From contig WLNU01000079.1 of the NCBI GenBank assembly GCA_009699645.1, positions 1 to 5,238 on the forward strand: a DNA stretch of 5,238 nucleotides, written 5' to 3'. Below are positions 1 to 5,238 of this stretch, piece by piece. The first letter of the stretch is position 1; the number at the start of each line of letters is the position of its first letter. Both the position numbers and the translations under genes were made by a program. This DNA is from Actinomycetota bacterium. GTDB taxonomy: Bacteria; Actinomycetota; Actinomycetes; Nanopelagicales; Nanopelagicaceae. The notes beneath the pieces are model-generated. The model worked only from the letters and a program-made list of their open reading frames with translations, was not told the DNA's origin and did no database searches.

Positions 1-72
1 AGCGTGAGCTGCTTCCTTCTTGCTGTCGTTGAAGTGTGGTGCCAACGCCGCAATGAATTGGGCCTTATTCAT
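1..72 (-). CDS. hup: HU-family histone-like DNA-binding protein (N-terminal 24 codons only)
   Basis: This is the start of a gene that runs off the left edge. Its first residues, MNKAQFIAALAPHFNDSKKE, match the opening of HU proteins (the MNKAxLI...A start followed by the basic, Lys/Glu-rich second helix that precedes the conserved Ala-rich stretch). HU is a dimeric nucleoid protein that bends and compacts DNA; in Actinobacteria hup commonly lies directly after leuD, which supports the call. The ATG at 72 is preceded by AAGGGG at a 6-nt spacing, so the start is firm. Whether the protein has the long Lys/Ala-rich C-terminal tail seen in many actinobacterial HU proteins cannot be seen here. Confidence 0.85.
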   Translation of the reverse strand, partial: MNKAQFIAALAPHFNDSKKEAAHA

Positions 73-78
73 TGAAAT

Positions 79-84
79 CCCCTT
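79..84 (-). promoter_or_regulatory. Ribosome binding site of the HU gene
   Basis: AAGGGG on the minus strand lies 6 nt before the ATG at 72. It is a good Shine-Dalgarno match and fixes the HU start. Confidence 0.7.
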
Positions 85-98
85 ATTTACGCGTAAAT
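85..98. repeat. Perfect 14-bp palindrome in the HU upstream region
   Basis: ATTTACGCGTAAAT reads identically on both strands and ends immediately before the HU ribosome binding site. The core TTACGC recurs at 129-134 and 215-220. A perfect palindrome this close to the start is a plausible protein-binding site or a leader hairpin, but no known regulator was recognised. Confidence 0.6.
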
Positions 99-116
99 GT
101 TAAGCAACTGCTTAAC
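99..116. repeat. 18-bp inverted repeat (8-2-8) directly abutting the 14-bp palindrome
   Basis: GTTAAGCA-AC-TGCTTAAC has two perfectly complementary 8-bp arms around a 2-bp centre. It starts at the base following the 85-98 palindrome, so two dyads stand back to back within 45 bp of the HU start codon. In RNA it could fold as a 6-bp stem with a 6-nt loop; as DNA it resembles an operator for a dimeric repressor. Its function is unknown. Confidence 0.6.
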
Positions 117-175
117 GTGTTCATAAACTTACGCGCATATAAGGGGTGATAGCCCTATTAAAGCAGGCGTGTCGC

Positions 176-205
176 AATATATATTTTTTCATTATGTAGT
201 GAAAA
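176..205 (-). promoter_or_regulatory. Candidate promoter for the HU gene
   Basis: On the minus strand TTTTCA (205-200) and TATATT (181-176) are separated by 18 bp and resemble -35 and -10 elements. They lie just downstream of the proposed leuCD terminator and would give a leader of about 100 nt that includes both palindromes. The surrounding DNA is very AT-rich, so chance matches are likely; the same stretch also contains a TTTTTCA/TGAAAAA inverted repeat (185-206). Confidence 0.3.
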
Positions 206-224
206 ACCACTGTTTTACGCATAG

Positions 225-249
225 AAAACCCTCAATTAGCACTTGAGAG
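225..249 (-). terminator. Probable rho-independent terminator of the leuCD operon
   Basis: In the minus-strand RNA, CUCUCAA (249-243) pairs with UUGAGGG (235-229), with one G-U pair, around a 7-nt loop, followed directly by UUUUC. It lies about 50 nt past the leuD stop codon and before the HU gene, where the operon would be expected to end. The stem is short and of moderate strength, so some read-through into hup is likely. Confidence 0.5.
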
Positions 250-299
250 TTCTACAGATTCACGCTCACCCTACGAGAAAAGCAGTGATTTAGGCTTAT

Positions 300-899
300 T
301 TATCCCCGTATAGGAAGTGTTGCAGGCTTATATCCGGCGCGAGATTTCTCAAAAGTATCGATAGAAGCGCTGTTTTTAACGGTTAATCCGATGTCATCCA
401 ACCCCTCCATTAAACGCCAGCGGGTGTAATCATCGATGGCAAATCCGAGCGATATGCCATTGTATGAAACGCTGCGGGACTCTAAATCAACGCTTATCTG
501 CGTCGTTGGATCGACCTCTATAGCAAGCCAGATAGCCTCTACATCGCTCTGCTCTAAAATAACGGTAAGTAGCCCGCCCTTGAGTGAGTTACCGCGGAAG
601 ATATCGGCAAAGCGGCTGGAGATAACTACTTTAAAGCCATAGTTTTGAAGGGCCCAGACTGCATGCTCGCGCGATGAGCCGGTACCGAAATCCACACCGG
701 CAACTAAAATCGTTGCAGATGAGTATTCACTCTTATTTAAGACAAACTCAGGGTCGCTGCGCCAGGCTGCAAACAGACCATCTTCAAAGCCGCTTCGTGT
801 AACACGCTTTAAATATACGGCTGGAATAATCTGATCGGTGTCGACATTGCTGCGACGAAGTGGAAGGGCGCTTCCGGTGTGCTTAATAAATTTCTCCAT
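300..899 (-). CDS. leuD: 3-isopropylmalate dehydratase, small subunit
   Basis: LeuD is the swivelling-domain subunit of isopropylmalate isomerase (EC 4.2.1.33), which with LeuC converts 2-isopropylmalate to 3-isopropylmalate in cytoplasmic leucine synthesis. At 199 aa it has the usual bacterial LeuD length. Family signatures seen: [15 protein letters not shown] near residues 17-31, the substrate-loop and phosphate-handling segment [15 protein letters not shown] at 70-84, [17 protein letters not shown] at 95-111, and the C-terminal [19 protein letters not shown] around 155-173. The gene follows leuC after a 19-nt gap. An AAAAGGGG sequence (920-913) overlaps the leuC stop codon and lies about 13 nt before the ATG at 899, a long spacing for a ribosome binding site that suggests coupling to leuC translation. 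It ends with TAA. Confidence 0.97.
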   Translation of the reverse strand: MEKFIKHTGSALPLRRSNVDTDQIIPAVYLKRVTRSGFEDGLFAAWRSDPEFVLNKSEYSSATILVAGVDFGTGSSREHAVWALQNYGFKVVISSRFADIFRGNSLKGGLLTVILEQSDVEAIWLAIEVDPTTQISVDLESRSVSYNGISLGFAIDDYTRWRLMEGLDDIGLTVKNSASIDTFEKSRAGYKPATLPIRG

Positions 900-918
900 T
901 TTTATCTAACAGCCCCTT

Positions 919-2310
919 TTACAAATCTGCCGGTGATGAAAGCGTGCCGCGCAAAGCGGTAGCTGCTGCAACTAATGGACTTACCAAGTGTGTACGTCCA
1001 CCTTTTCCTTGACGGCCCTCAAAGTTTCTATTCGATGTCGATGCAGAGCGCTCTCCCACAGCTAATTGATCTGGGTTCATGCCAAGACACATAGAGCATC
1101 CAGCATTTCTCCATTCAGCACCGGCGTCAATAAAGACTTTATCTAAGCCTTCGGCCTCGGCCTCTAAACGCACACGCGCCGAACCTGGCACAACTAACAT
1201 GCGAAGCGTTGATGCGATTTTCTTACCCTTAACAACTTCAGCGGCTGCACGTAAATCTTCGATACGGCCATTTGTGCATGAGCCCAAGAAAACAGTGTCA
1301 ATGGCTATCTTTTTAAGGGGTGTACCGGCGGTAAGACCCATATAGACCAATGCCCGCTCGGCAGCCCCTCGCGCCTCGTCATCTTTGATATCGGCAGGAT
1401 TTGGGACATTTGAATTAAGGGATGCACCCTGGGCAGGGTTTGTTCCCCACGTAACAAATGGCTCTAGATCATCGGCATTAAGGTTAACTTCAACGTCAAA
1501 TTTTGCATCCTTGTCGCTAAAGAGCGTTTTCCAATATGCAACGGCGGCATCAAAATCTTCGGGTGCATGTGGCTTACCCGCAATGTAATCAAAAGTTCTT
1601 TGATCTGGTGCAATTAAACCTGCACGGGCGCCGGCTTCGATCGACATATTACAGACCGTCATCCGTGACTCCATAGACAGAGCACGGATTGCGCTGCCTC
1701 GATATTCAATGACATAGCCCTGACCGCCACCGGTACCAATCTTGGCGATAATTGCAAGAATAATATCCTTTGATGTAACACCGGGCTTTAATGTGCCCTC
1801 AACATTTATCGCCATAGTCTTAGGGCGGGCAAGTGGAAGAGTCTGTGTGGCTAAGACATGTTCTACTTCAGATGTTCCAATACCAAATGCAAGGGCCCCA
1901 AAGGCGCCATGTGTGGATGTGTGTGAATCTCCGCAGACAATTGTCATACCGGGTTGTGTAAGGCCCAGCTGGGGTCCAACAACATGGACTATGCCCTGGT
2001 CTTTATCTCCCAAAGAGTGAATGCGAACTCCGAATTCGGCGCAGTTGGCGCGCAATGTATCTACCTGCAGTTTTGATACAGGATCGGCGATCGGCTTATC
2101 GATATTGAGTGTTGGAACGTTGTGATCTTCAGTTGCAATAGTTAAATCTGGGCGGCGCACTGTGCGATTGGCAAGGCGTAGACCATCAAATGCCTGCGGG
2201 CTAGTAACTTCGTGGATTAAATGTAGATCGACATACAAGAGATCGGGCTCACCGCTTGCTGCACGAACGACATGCTCGGCCCAGATCTTCTCCGCTAGCG
2301 TTGTAGCCAT
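919..2310 (-). CDS. leuC: 3-isopropylmalate dehydratase, large subunit
   Basis: LeuC is the [4Fe-4S] aconitase-family subunit of isopropylmalate isomerase and pairs with the LeuD encoded next. The 463-aa length is normal. Visible signatures are HEVTSPQAF at 33-41, the EDHN motif at 61-64, [20 protein letters not shown] at 126-145, the cluster ligands Cys345 (GSCTNGR), Cys405 and Cys408 ([11 protein letters not shown]), and [18 protein letters not shown] at 428-445. All three cluster cysteines are present, so it should be active. The ATG at 2310 has AAGGAG 9 nt upstream. It is transcribed divergently from the IclR-type regulator across a 55-bp gap, the arrangement in which NdgR (Streptomyces) and LtbR (Corynebacterium) control leuCD; that control is inferred here. 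Confidence 0.98.
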   Translation of the reverse strand: MATTLAEKIWAEHVVRAASGEPDLLYVDLHLIHEVTSPQAFDGLRLANRTVRRPDLTIATEDHNVPTLNIDKPIADPVSKLQVDTLRANCAEFGVRIHSLGDKDQGIVHVVGPQLGLTQPGMTIVCGDSHTSTHGAFGALAFGIGTSEVEHVLATQTLPLARPKTMAINVEGTLKPGVTSKDIILAIIAKIGTGGGQGYVIEYRGSAIRALSMESRMTVCNMSIEAGARAGLIAPDQRTFDYIAGKPHAPEDFDAAVAYWKTLFSDKDAKFDVEVNLNADDLEPFVTWGTNPAQGASLNSNVPNPADIKDDEARGAAERALVYMGLTAGTPLKKIAIDTVFLGSCTNGRIEDLRAAAEVVKGKKIASTLRMLVVPGSARVRLEAEAEGLDKVFIDAGAEWRNAGCSMCLGMNPDQLAVGERSASTSNRNFEGRQGKGGRTHLVSPLVAAATALRGTLSSPADL

Positions 2311-2319
2311 CGATCCATA

Positions 2320-2325
2320 CTCCTT
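2320..2325 (-). promoter_or_regulatory. Ribosome binding site of leuC
   Basis: AAGGAG on the minus strand, 9 nt before the leuC ATG, is a strong Shine-Dalgarno match. This contrasts with the divergent regulator gene, which has none. Confidence 0.7.
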
Positions 2326-2329
2326 TTTC

Positions 2330-2341
2330 TTGCCATATCAA
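2330..2341. promoter_or_regulatory. Weak candidate operator between leuC and the regulator gene
   Basis: TTGCCATATCAA is an imperfect dyad (TTG...CAA, 8 of 12 positions symmetric) that covers the -35 of the regulator promoter and lies upstream of the leuC ribosome binding site. IclR regulators bind dyads in such divergent regions, so this is a place where autoregulation and leuC control could be combined. The symmetry is weak and no known consensus was matched. Confidence 0.25.
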
Positions 2342-2359
2342 ATAGTGGGATGCTAATAT
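2330..2359 (+). promoter_or_regulatory. Promoter of the IclR-type regulator gene, predicted to give a leaderless transcript
   Basis: TTGCCA (2330-2335) and TAATAT (2354-2359) are separated by 18 bp, and a TG two bases before the -10 (2351-2352) makes it extended. The -10 ends 6 nt before the ATG at 2366, so transcription would begin at or next to the A of the start codon. No Shine-Dalgarno sequence precedes the gene, consistent with leaderless translation, which is common in Actinobacteria. Confidence 0.6.
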
Positions 2360-2365
2360 CACTCT

Positions 2366-3082
2366 ATGGTCAGAAAGAATAGCGGAGTTGGCGTCTTAGA
2401 TAAAGCCGTAGCGATTTTAAGCACACTTGAGGCCGGTCCCCACTCTTTAGCCGAGCTCGTTGCCGCAACCGGTATCGCCCGACCTACCGCCCATCGCTTA
2501 GCCGTGGCCCTTGAGTTTCATCGCTTAGTGGTTCGTGATTTATCTGGGCGTTTCACAATCGGTCTTCGAAACGCTGAGTTAGGAGCAGCCGCCGGTGAGG
2601 ATCGATTATTAGCCGCGGCTGGTCCTGCCCTTGCCGCTCTGCGCGATGCAACGGGAGAGAGTGCACAGTTATATAAGCGACAGGGAGATCAACGTATCTG
2701 TGTCGCAGTTGCAGAGCGCTTATCGGGTCTTCGTGATTCAGTGCCAGTCGGTAGCGCCCTGACAATGTCGGCCGGATCTGCCGCCCAGATTTTATTAGCC
2801 TGGGAAGATAGCGAAAAGATTCATCGCGGTTTAACTAATGCACGATTTACTGCAGCTCAGTTAGCTGCCGATCGCAGACGCGGCTGGGCACAATCTGTGG
2901 GTGAGCGCGAGGCCGGTGTTGCATCGGTCTCTGCACCGGTAAAGGCACCAAATGGAAAAGTAATTGCCGCTGTAAGTATTAGCGGACCGATTGAGCGCTT
3001 AGGTCGACAGCCCGGCCGCATTCATGCAGCCGCTGTAGTTGCTACCGCTGCTCGCCTGAGTGAATATCTAGCTCGCGAATAA
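2366..3082 (+). CDS. ndgR: IclR-family transcriptional regulator, NdgR/LtbR-like regulator of leuCD
   Basis: A 238-aa IclR-family regulator. Residues 7-66 form the winged helix-turn-helix: a first helix VLDKAVAILSTL, then the HTH with recognition helix IARPTAHRLAVAL (37-49) and the wing RDLSGRFTIG. Residues about 80-235 are the effector-binding domain, including the conserved C-terminal segment RGWAQSVGEREAGVASVSAP (172-191) and the GKVIAAVSISGP strand. Its divergent position next to leuC matches NdgR of Streptomyces and LtbR of Corynebacterium, which regulate leucine and related amino acid genes; the symbol rests on this context. The ATG at 2366 follows a -10 box by 6 nt with no Shine-Dalgarno. 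The last 12 codons and the TAA stop lie in a 42-bp direct repeat, and its stop is only 2 bp from the stop of the convergent channel gene. Confidence 0.88.
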   Translation: MVRKNSGVGVLDKAVAILSTLEAGPHSLAELVAATGIARPTAHRLAVALEFHRLVVRDLSGRFTIGLRNAELGAAAGEDRLLAAAGPALAALRDATGESAQLYKRQGDQRICVAVAERLSGLRDSVPVGSALTMSAGSAAQILLAWEDSEKIHRGLTNARFTAAQLAADRRRGWAQSVGEREAGVASVSAPVKAPNGKVIAAVSISGPIERLGRQPGRIHAAAVVATAARLSEYLARE

Positions 3083-3084
3083 CT
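3043..3084. repeat. 42-bp perfect direct repeat, left copy (3' end of the IclR-type gene plus a recX tail remnant)
   Basis: Identical at all 42 positions to 4763-4804; the identity stops sharply on both sides. On the plus strand this copy encodes the last 12 residues of the IclR-type regulator (TAARLSEYLARE) and its TAA stop. On the minus strand it still reads as the RecX tail IRELDIHSGEQR followed by TAG (3044-3042), although recX now uses the right copy. This double coding shows it was the shared tail of two convergent genes before the intervening DNA arrived. Confidence 0.95.
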
Positions 3085-3714
3085 TCAATCTGTATGAGTT
3101 TTACTTCGGTCATCATTTTGCATTAAACGCACGAACCATGCTGCAATCGTTGCGCTTACTACACCCAGTAATGATATTCCGAGAACCATTAGGCATACAG
3201 CCAGAATACGTCCCTCTGTAGTTGTTGGATATCGGTCACCATAACCAACTGTTGTAATTGTTGTAAATGCCCACCAAAGCCCATCACTAAAATTCTTAAT
3301 ATTTCCTGAGGGGCTCACTCTCTCAATTATTGTGATTTGAATTGCCGCAATATAACCAAAGAAGAGTGTTGTTACTATAACTTTGATTGTGATACCAACA
3401 CTCTTCCCGATTGAAACTTTTTCAAGGACTAATGAACCGAATGAGATTAGGCGTAGGAGACGCAACGGACGCAGCATTGGCAATGCCACAGCAACGATTT
3501 CAAGTGGATGTGATAACAAGAATTTCTTCTTATCTCCACTCTTTATGAAACCCCACAATAAGTCACCAGCAAAAGCGTTCCAAGAAATCCACTGGACAAT
3601 GTTCAGAATAGCTAATGTATTTGCGCTCGGAGTTGAATCAAATGCGGGCCAAGAGAAAGCGACTAAAAAGACCAACGCCAAAAATGTTAAAGTACCACTC
3701 CAGAATTTCGACAA
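3085..3714 (-). CDS. Small voltage-gated-like potassium channel
   Basis: A 209-aa membrane protein of the voltage-gated ion channel superfamily. The pore loop carries the K+ selectivity filter TTVGYGD (154-160) after FSDGLWWAFTTI. Six hydrophobic segments are seen: S1 about 8-22, S2 about 34-57, S3 about 69-80, an S4-like arginine segment LRPLRLLRLI (81-90, Arg82/85/88), S5 about 106-130 and S6 about 170-195. The C-terminal tail is short (about 14 residues), with no RCK/TrkA-N or cyclic-nucleotide domain. The start is TTG at 3714, 4 nt after the upstream HIRAN gene's TGA, and the AAGGG at the end of that gene serves as ribosome binding site 8 nt upstream, so the two are translationally coupled. 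It would conduct K+ across the cytoplasmic membrane; gating and physiological role are not evident. The TGA stop touches the left 42-bp repeat. Confidence 0.88.
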   Translation of the reverse strand: MSKFWSGTLTFLALVFLVAFSWPAFDSTPSANTLAILNIVQWISWNAFAGDLLWGFIKSGDKKKFLLSHPLEIVAVALPMLRPLRLLRLISFGSLVLEKVSIGKSVGITIKVIVTTLFFGYIAAIQITIIERVSPSGNIKNFSDGLWWAFTTITTVGYGDRYPTTTEGRILAVCLMVLGISLLGVVSATIAAWFVRLMQNDDRSKTHTD

Positions 3715-3718
3715 TCGA

Positions 3719-4696
3719 TCAGCCCTTCTTGCTTGACTTCAATTTTTCTATTCGTGCCTTTAATGTTACTACTCGTTTCTGTAAATCTAAGGTCCACTCT
3801 TCCTTGAATGCATCGCTTCCATAAACTTCTAAGCCCTTTTCGGCCCAGGCTAAGGCTTTATCGAATTCTTTATATTTAGCGTGTCGAATTGCCGATTTTT
3901 TATGAACAACAAGATTAGGTAATTTACCCCATTTGTTAATCATTGCTGCCCGAATAGTGGTTTCCAATTCCGCATGATGCTTGTCGGCCAATTCATCATA
4001 TTGCTTCAATGCATCGGGGAAAACTTCCTTATATTGATAATAAATTTCTTCAAGTTGAGAATATGCAAAATGACGACTTATAGGCTCTAGATTTTTTTCT
4101 AGCACATCCTTTAATCCAACAATCCTTTTACTGGGATCGCCGCTTAGTTTATTCATCCATGACAAGTCGTAGGTATCATCTTGTGCATCTGTCACGAATG
4201 CATCCGTCTGTCCCGTACTCATAGTGAAACTTCCAGAATCTGATTTTGGTGAGTTCCTTGTGGCTAAACCAAATTGAGCCGCTGGAAATTCAAGAAAGAC
4301 TCCAAGCATTCCAGGCCCATCATCACGCTCTCCTCCACCAGCAACTACTCCTCGTAGACCGATGTAATTTCCGGGGTTGGAATCCATTAACCTGTGCAAA
4401 TCATCAATGATTTCTCGAGCAAGTTCTTTGACTATGAAGCCAACCTGCAATCCTTGAATCCAAACACCGATTGCATTTGGGTCATATTCATTGTTTGGCT
4501 CTGGTACTAAGTACCCAATAGCTTCTTTTCTTATCCGCTCAGAAGTTTTTCCGCCGACTATTTTCCAGAGAGCATCCTGGCGATAACTTTCACCAACAAC
4601 ATCAAGGTCATCATCACCATCAAGAATGACTACCTCAATCTCGGATGGAGATGACTGAGCACTTGCTGCACCAAATAATTTCTTTAATAGTCCCAT
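3719..4696 (-). CDS. HIRAN-domain protein with helical C-terminal region
   Basis: A 325-aa predicted cytoplasmic protein. Residues about 31-135 match a HIRAN domain: VVGESYRQDAL (33-43), the hallmark YLVPEPNNEYDPNAIGVWI (62-80) and QVGFIVKELAREI (84-96). HIRAN domains in eukaryotic HLTF/Rad5 bind DNA ends, and bacterial stand-alone forms are thought to act in DNA damage handling. Residues 140-180 are a Ser/Thr/Asp-rich linker; 195-325 are helical, with a TPR-like segment at 268-293 (AIRHAKYKEFDKALAWAEKGL) and a charged terminal helix. The first ten residues, MGLLKKLFGA, could form an amphipathic helix. The ATG at 4696 is chosen because GGTGGA and AAAGGG lie upstream; an in-frame GTG at 4744 would add 16 residues but has no ribosome binding site. 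It is the first gene of a coupled pair with the channel and lies 65 bp after recX on the same strand. No helicase or nuclease domain is present; its role is not known. Confidence 0.8.
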   Translation of the reverse strand: MGLLKKLFGAASAQSSPSEIEVVILDGDDDLDVVGESYRQDALWKIVGGKTSERIRKEAIGYLVPEPNNEYDPNAIGVWIQGLQVGFIVKELAREIIDDLHRLMDSNPGNYIGLRGVVAGGGERDDGPGMLGVFLEFPAAQFGLATRNSPKSDSGSFTMSTGQTDAFVTDAQDDTYDLSWMNKLSGDPSKRIVGLKDVLEKNLEPISRHFAYSQLEEIYYQYKEVFPDALKQYDELADKHHAELETTIRAAMINKWGKLPNLVVHKKSAIRHAKYKEFDKALAWAEKGLEVYGSDAFKEEWTLDLQKRVVTLKARIEKLKSSKKG

Positions 4697-4761
4697 ATCA
4701 TCCACCAATCCCTTTGTGGCTAGAGAATATCTGACCACACTCACAAAAAGAAGGGGGTTCT

Positions 4762-5238
4762 TTACCGCTGCTCGCCTGAGTGAATATCTAGCTCGCGAAT
4801 AACTCGACCAATAATATCAAAGCCAAAACCTTTGCGCTGTAACAAGGATTGAATCCGGCGTATCTGAACATCGGCCTCTAAGCGCGACATCGTTGCGAAT
4901 TTTTTCATTGCAAGAGAAAAGGCCATTCGATACTCCTCCTCACCATCGATCTCATCGAGTGCCTCATCGATAGAGTTTTGATCGACTCCCCTAGTGCGAA
5001 GCTCGCCAGCGATGATGCGCTTTGATAATTTTTTAGAGTTGTGGCGTGACTGTGTCCAGGCCTTTGCAAACTCGGCATCGTTGATGAGTCCTGCCTCTTG
5101 GAGGCGAAAGATAGTTGCATTGGCGATGTCATCTTCAATGCCGCGCTTTTTAAGGTGAGCCAGAAGCTCACCCTTACTCTTGGCCCGCGTAACGAGTGCG
5201 TTTAATGCAATCGTATGTGCGATTGAGTAAGGGTCAGC
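4762..5238 (-). CDS. recX: Regulatory protein RecX (C-terminal 158 residues; start outside the window)
   Basis: RecX binds RecA filaments and modulates recombination and the SOS response. The open frame enters from the right edge and encodes 158 residues to the TAA at 4764-4762. The repeated three-helix units of RecX are visible: AHTIALNALVTRAKSKGELL...LKKRGI...ATIFRLQEAGLINDAEFAKAW, then SKRIIAGELRTRGVDQNSIDEAL, then a third unit ending RIQSLLQRKGFGFDIIGRVI. Only the first few to tens of residues are missing. In Actinobacteria recX normally follows recA, so recA is expected just beyond the edge. The final residues IRELDIHSGEQR come from the right 42-bp repeat. No terminator separates it from the HIRAN gene downstream, so read-through is likely. 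Confidence 0.88.
   Translation of the reverse strand, partial: ADPYSIAHTIALNALVTRAKSKGELLAHLKKRGIEDDIANATIFRLQEAGLINDAEFAKAWTQSRHNSKKLSKRIIAGELRTRGVDQNSIDEALDEIDGEEEYRMAFSLAMKKFATMSRLEADVQIRRIQSLLQRKGFGFDIIGRVIRELDIHSGEQR
4763..4804. repeat. 42-bp perfect direct repeat, right copy (3' end of recX plus an IclR-gene tail remnant)
   Basis: Identical to 3043-3084, offset by 1720 bp. On the minus strand it provides the last 12 residues of RecX and the first two bases of its stop. The third stop base lies in the inserted DNA, so the stop is TAA here and TAG in the left copy. On the plus strand it keeps a non-functional remnant of the regulator tail and its TAA stop (4800-4802), with no promoter or reading frame leading into it. 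Confidence 0.95.

Larger units (their letters stand above)
3085..4762. mobile_element. Putative inserted two-gene cassette bounded by 42-bp direct repeats
   Basis: The segment between the repeat copies holds exactly two genes, a HIRAN-domain protein and an ion channel, both on the minus strand. Removing it with one repeat copy (1720 bp) rejoins the regulator gene and recX as intact, overlapping convergent genes, so it behaves as a clean insertion with target duplication. The channel stop codon is the first three bases after the left repeat. Sampled stretches are AT-richer than the flanks (20 G+C of 60 at 3241-3300 against 40 of 60 at 2881-2940). No integrase, transposase or terminal inverted repeat is present, so the cassette would have had to be moved by a recombinase in trans, by homologous recombination, or by a repair event. 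'Mobile element' is therefore an inference about history, not a recognised family. Confidence 0.6.

Noticed and set aside
436..2356. Plus-strand open frames inside leuD and leuC, for example 436-642, 1079-1345 and 1742-2020
   Set aside because: They lie antisense to well-supported genes, show no family features, and reflect third-position bias of leuCD.
2553..2765. Minus-strand frame inside the IclR-type regulator gene
   Set aside because: It overlaps the effector domain coding sequence and has no features of its own.
3383..3824. Plus-strand frames across the channel and HIRAN genes (3383-3736, 3615-3824)
   Set aside because: They are antisense to genes with clear protein motifs and have no recognisable domain or ribosome binding site.
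4697..4744. GTG at 4744 as the start of the HIRAN protein, adding 16 residues
   Set aside because: No Shine-Dalgarno sequence precedes it (upstream is pyrimidine-rich), while the ATG at 4696 has GGTGGA and AAAGGG upstream. It cannot be excluded by sequence alone.
4747..4763. Hairpin AAAGAA-GGGGG-TTCTTT as a recX terminator or cassette end
   Set aside because: The stem has only one G-C pair and no following U tract, so it is too weak to call.
4725..4789. Short shared GAATATCT at 4725-4732 and 4782-4789 as a recombination core
   Set aside because: Eight bases in an AT-rich region are expected by chance, and the flanking bases hardly match.
3043..4804. The 42-bp repeat as a pure assembly artefact
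   Set aside because: A misjoin through a shared 42-mer would still need real molecules with both junctions, and each copy completes a different real gene in frame. A collapsed circular form remains possible and needs spanning reads.
4905..5171. 88-aa minus-strand frame overlapping recX
   Set aside because: It is in another frame of recX; the long frame open to the window edge shows the RecX helical units.

Overview
The window looks like a compact, moderate-GC actinobacterial chromosome. The order IclR-type regulator / leuC / leuD / HU, with the regulator divergent from leuCD, is a characteristic actinobacterial arrangement. The short intergenic spaces, moderate base composition and an apparently leaderless promoter would fit a streamlined freshwater actinobacterium such as the acI/Nanopelagicales group. 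That finer placement is inference.

Region by region: bases 1-72 (minus strand) are the first 24 codons of an HU-family histone-like protein. Bases 73-299 are its upstream region and hold a probable leuCD terminator, a possible promoter, and two adjacent palindromes just before the HU ribosome binding site. leuD (300-899) and leuC (919-2310) form a minus-strand operon for the isopropylmalate isomerase of leucine synthesis. A 55-bp divergent intergenic region separates leuC from an IclR-family regulator on the plus strand (2366-3082), the likely NdgR/LtbR-type regulator of leuCD. At the right edge is the C-terminal part of RecX (4762-5238, minus), which modulates RecA.

The most notable structure lies between the regulator gene and recX. 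A perfect 42-bp direct repeat (3043-3084 and 4763-4804) brackets two minus-strand genes: a HIRAN-domain protein (3719-4696) and a small voltage-gated-like potassium channel (3085-3714). The repeat carries the 3' end of the regulator gene on one strand and the 3' end of recX on the other. Deleting one repeat unit (1720 bp) rebuilds a simple locus where the two genes are convergent and overlap by 41 bp. The two genes therefore look like an insertion that duplicated the shared gene tails and left both older genes intact. The pair is translationally coupled, is more AT-rich in sampled stretches, uses TGA stops where its neighbours use TAA, and carries no recombinase.

How the genes may work together: leuCD and the regulator form a leucine-synthesis unit, and recX is a recombination gene. 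The inserted pair combines a predicted DNA-binding HIRAN protein with a membrane ion channel, which suggests, without proving, a sensor/effector cassette for stress or phage response sitting in the recX transcription unit.
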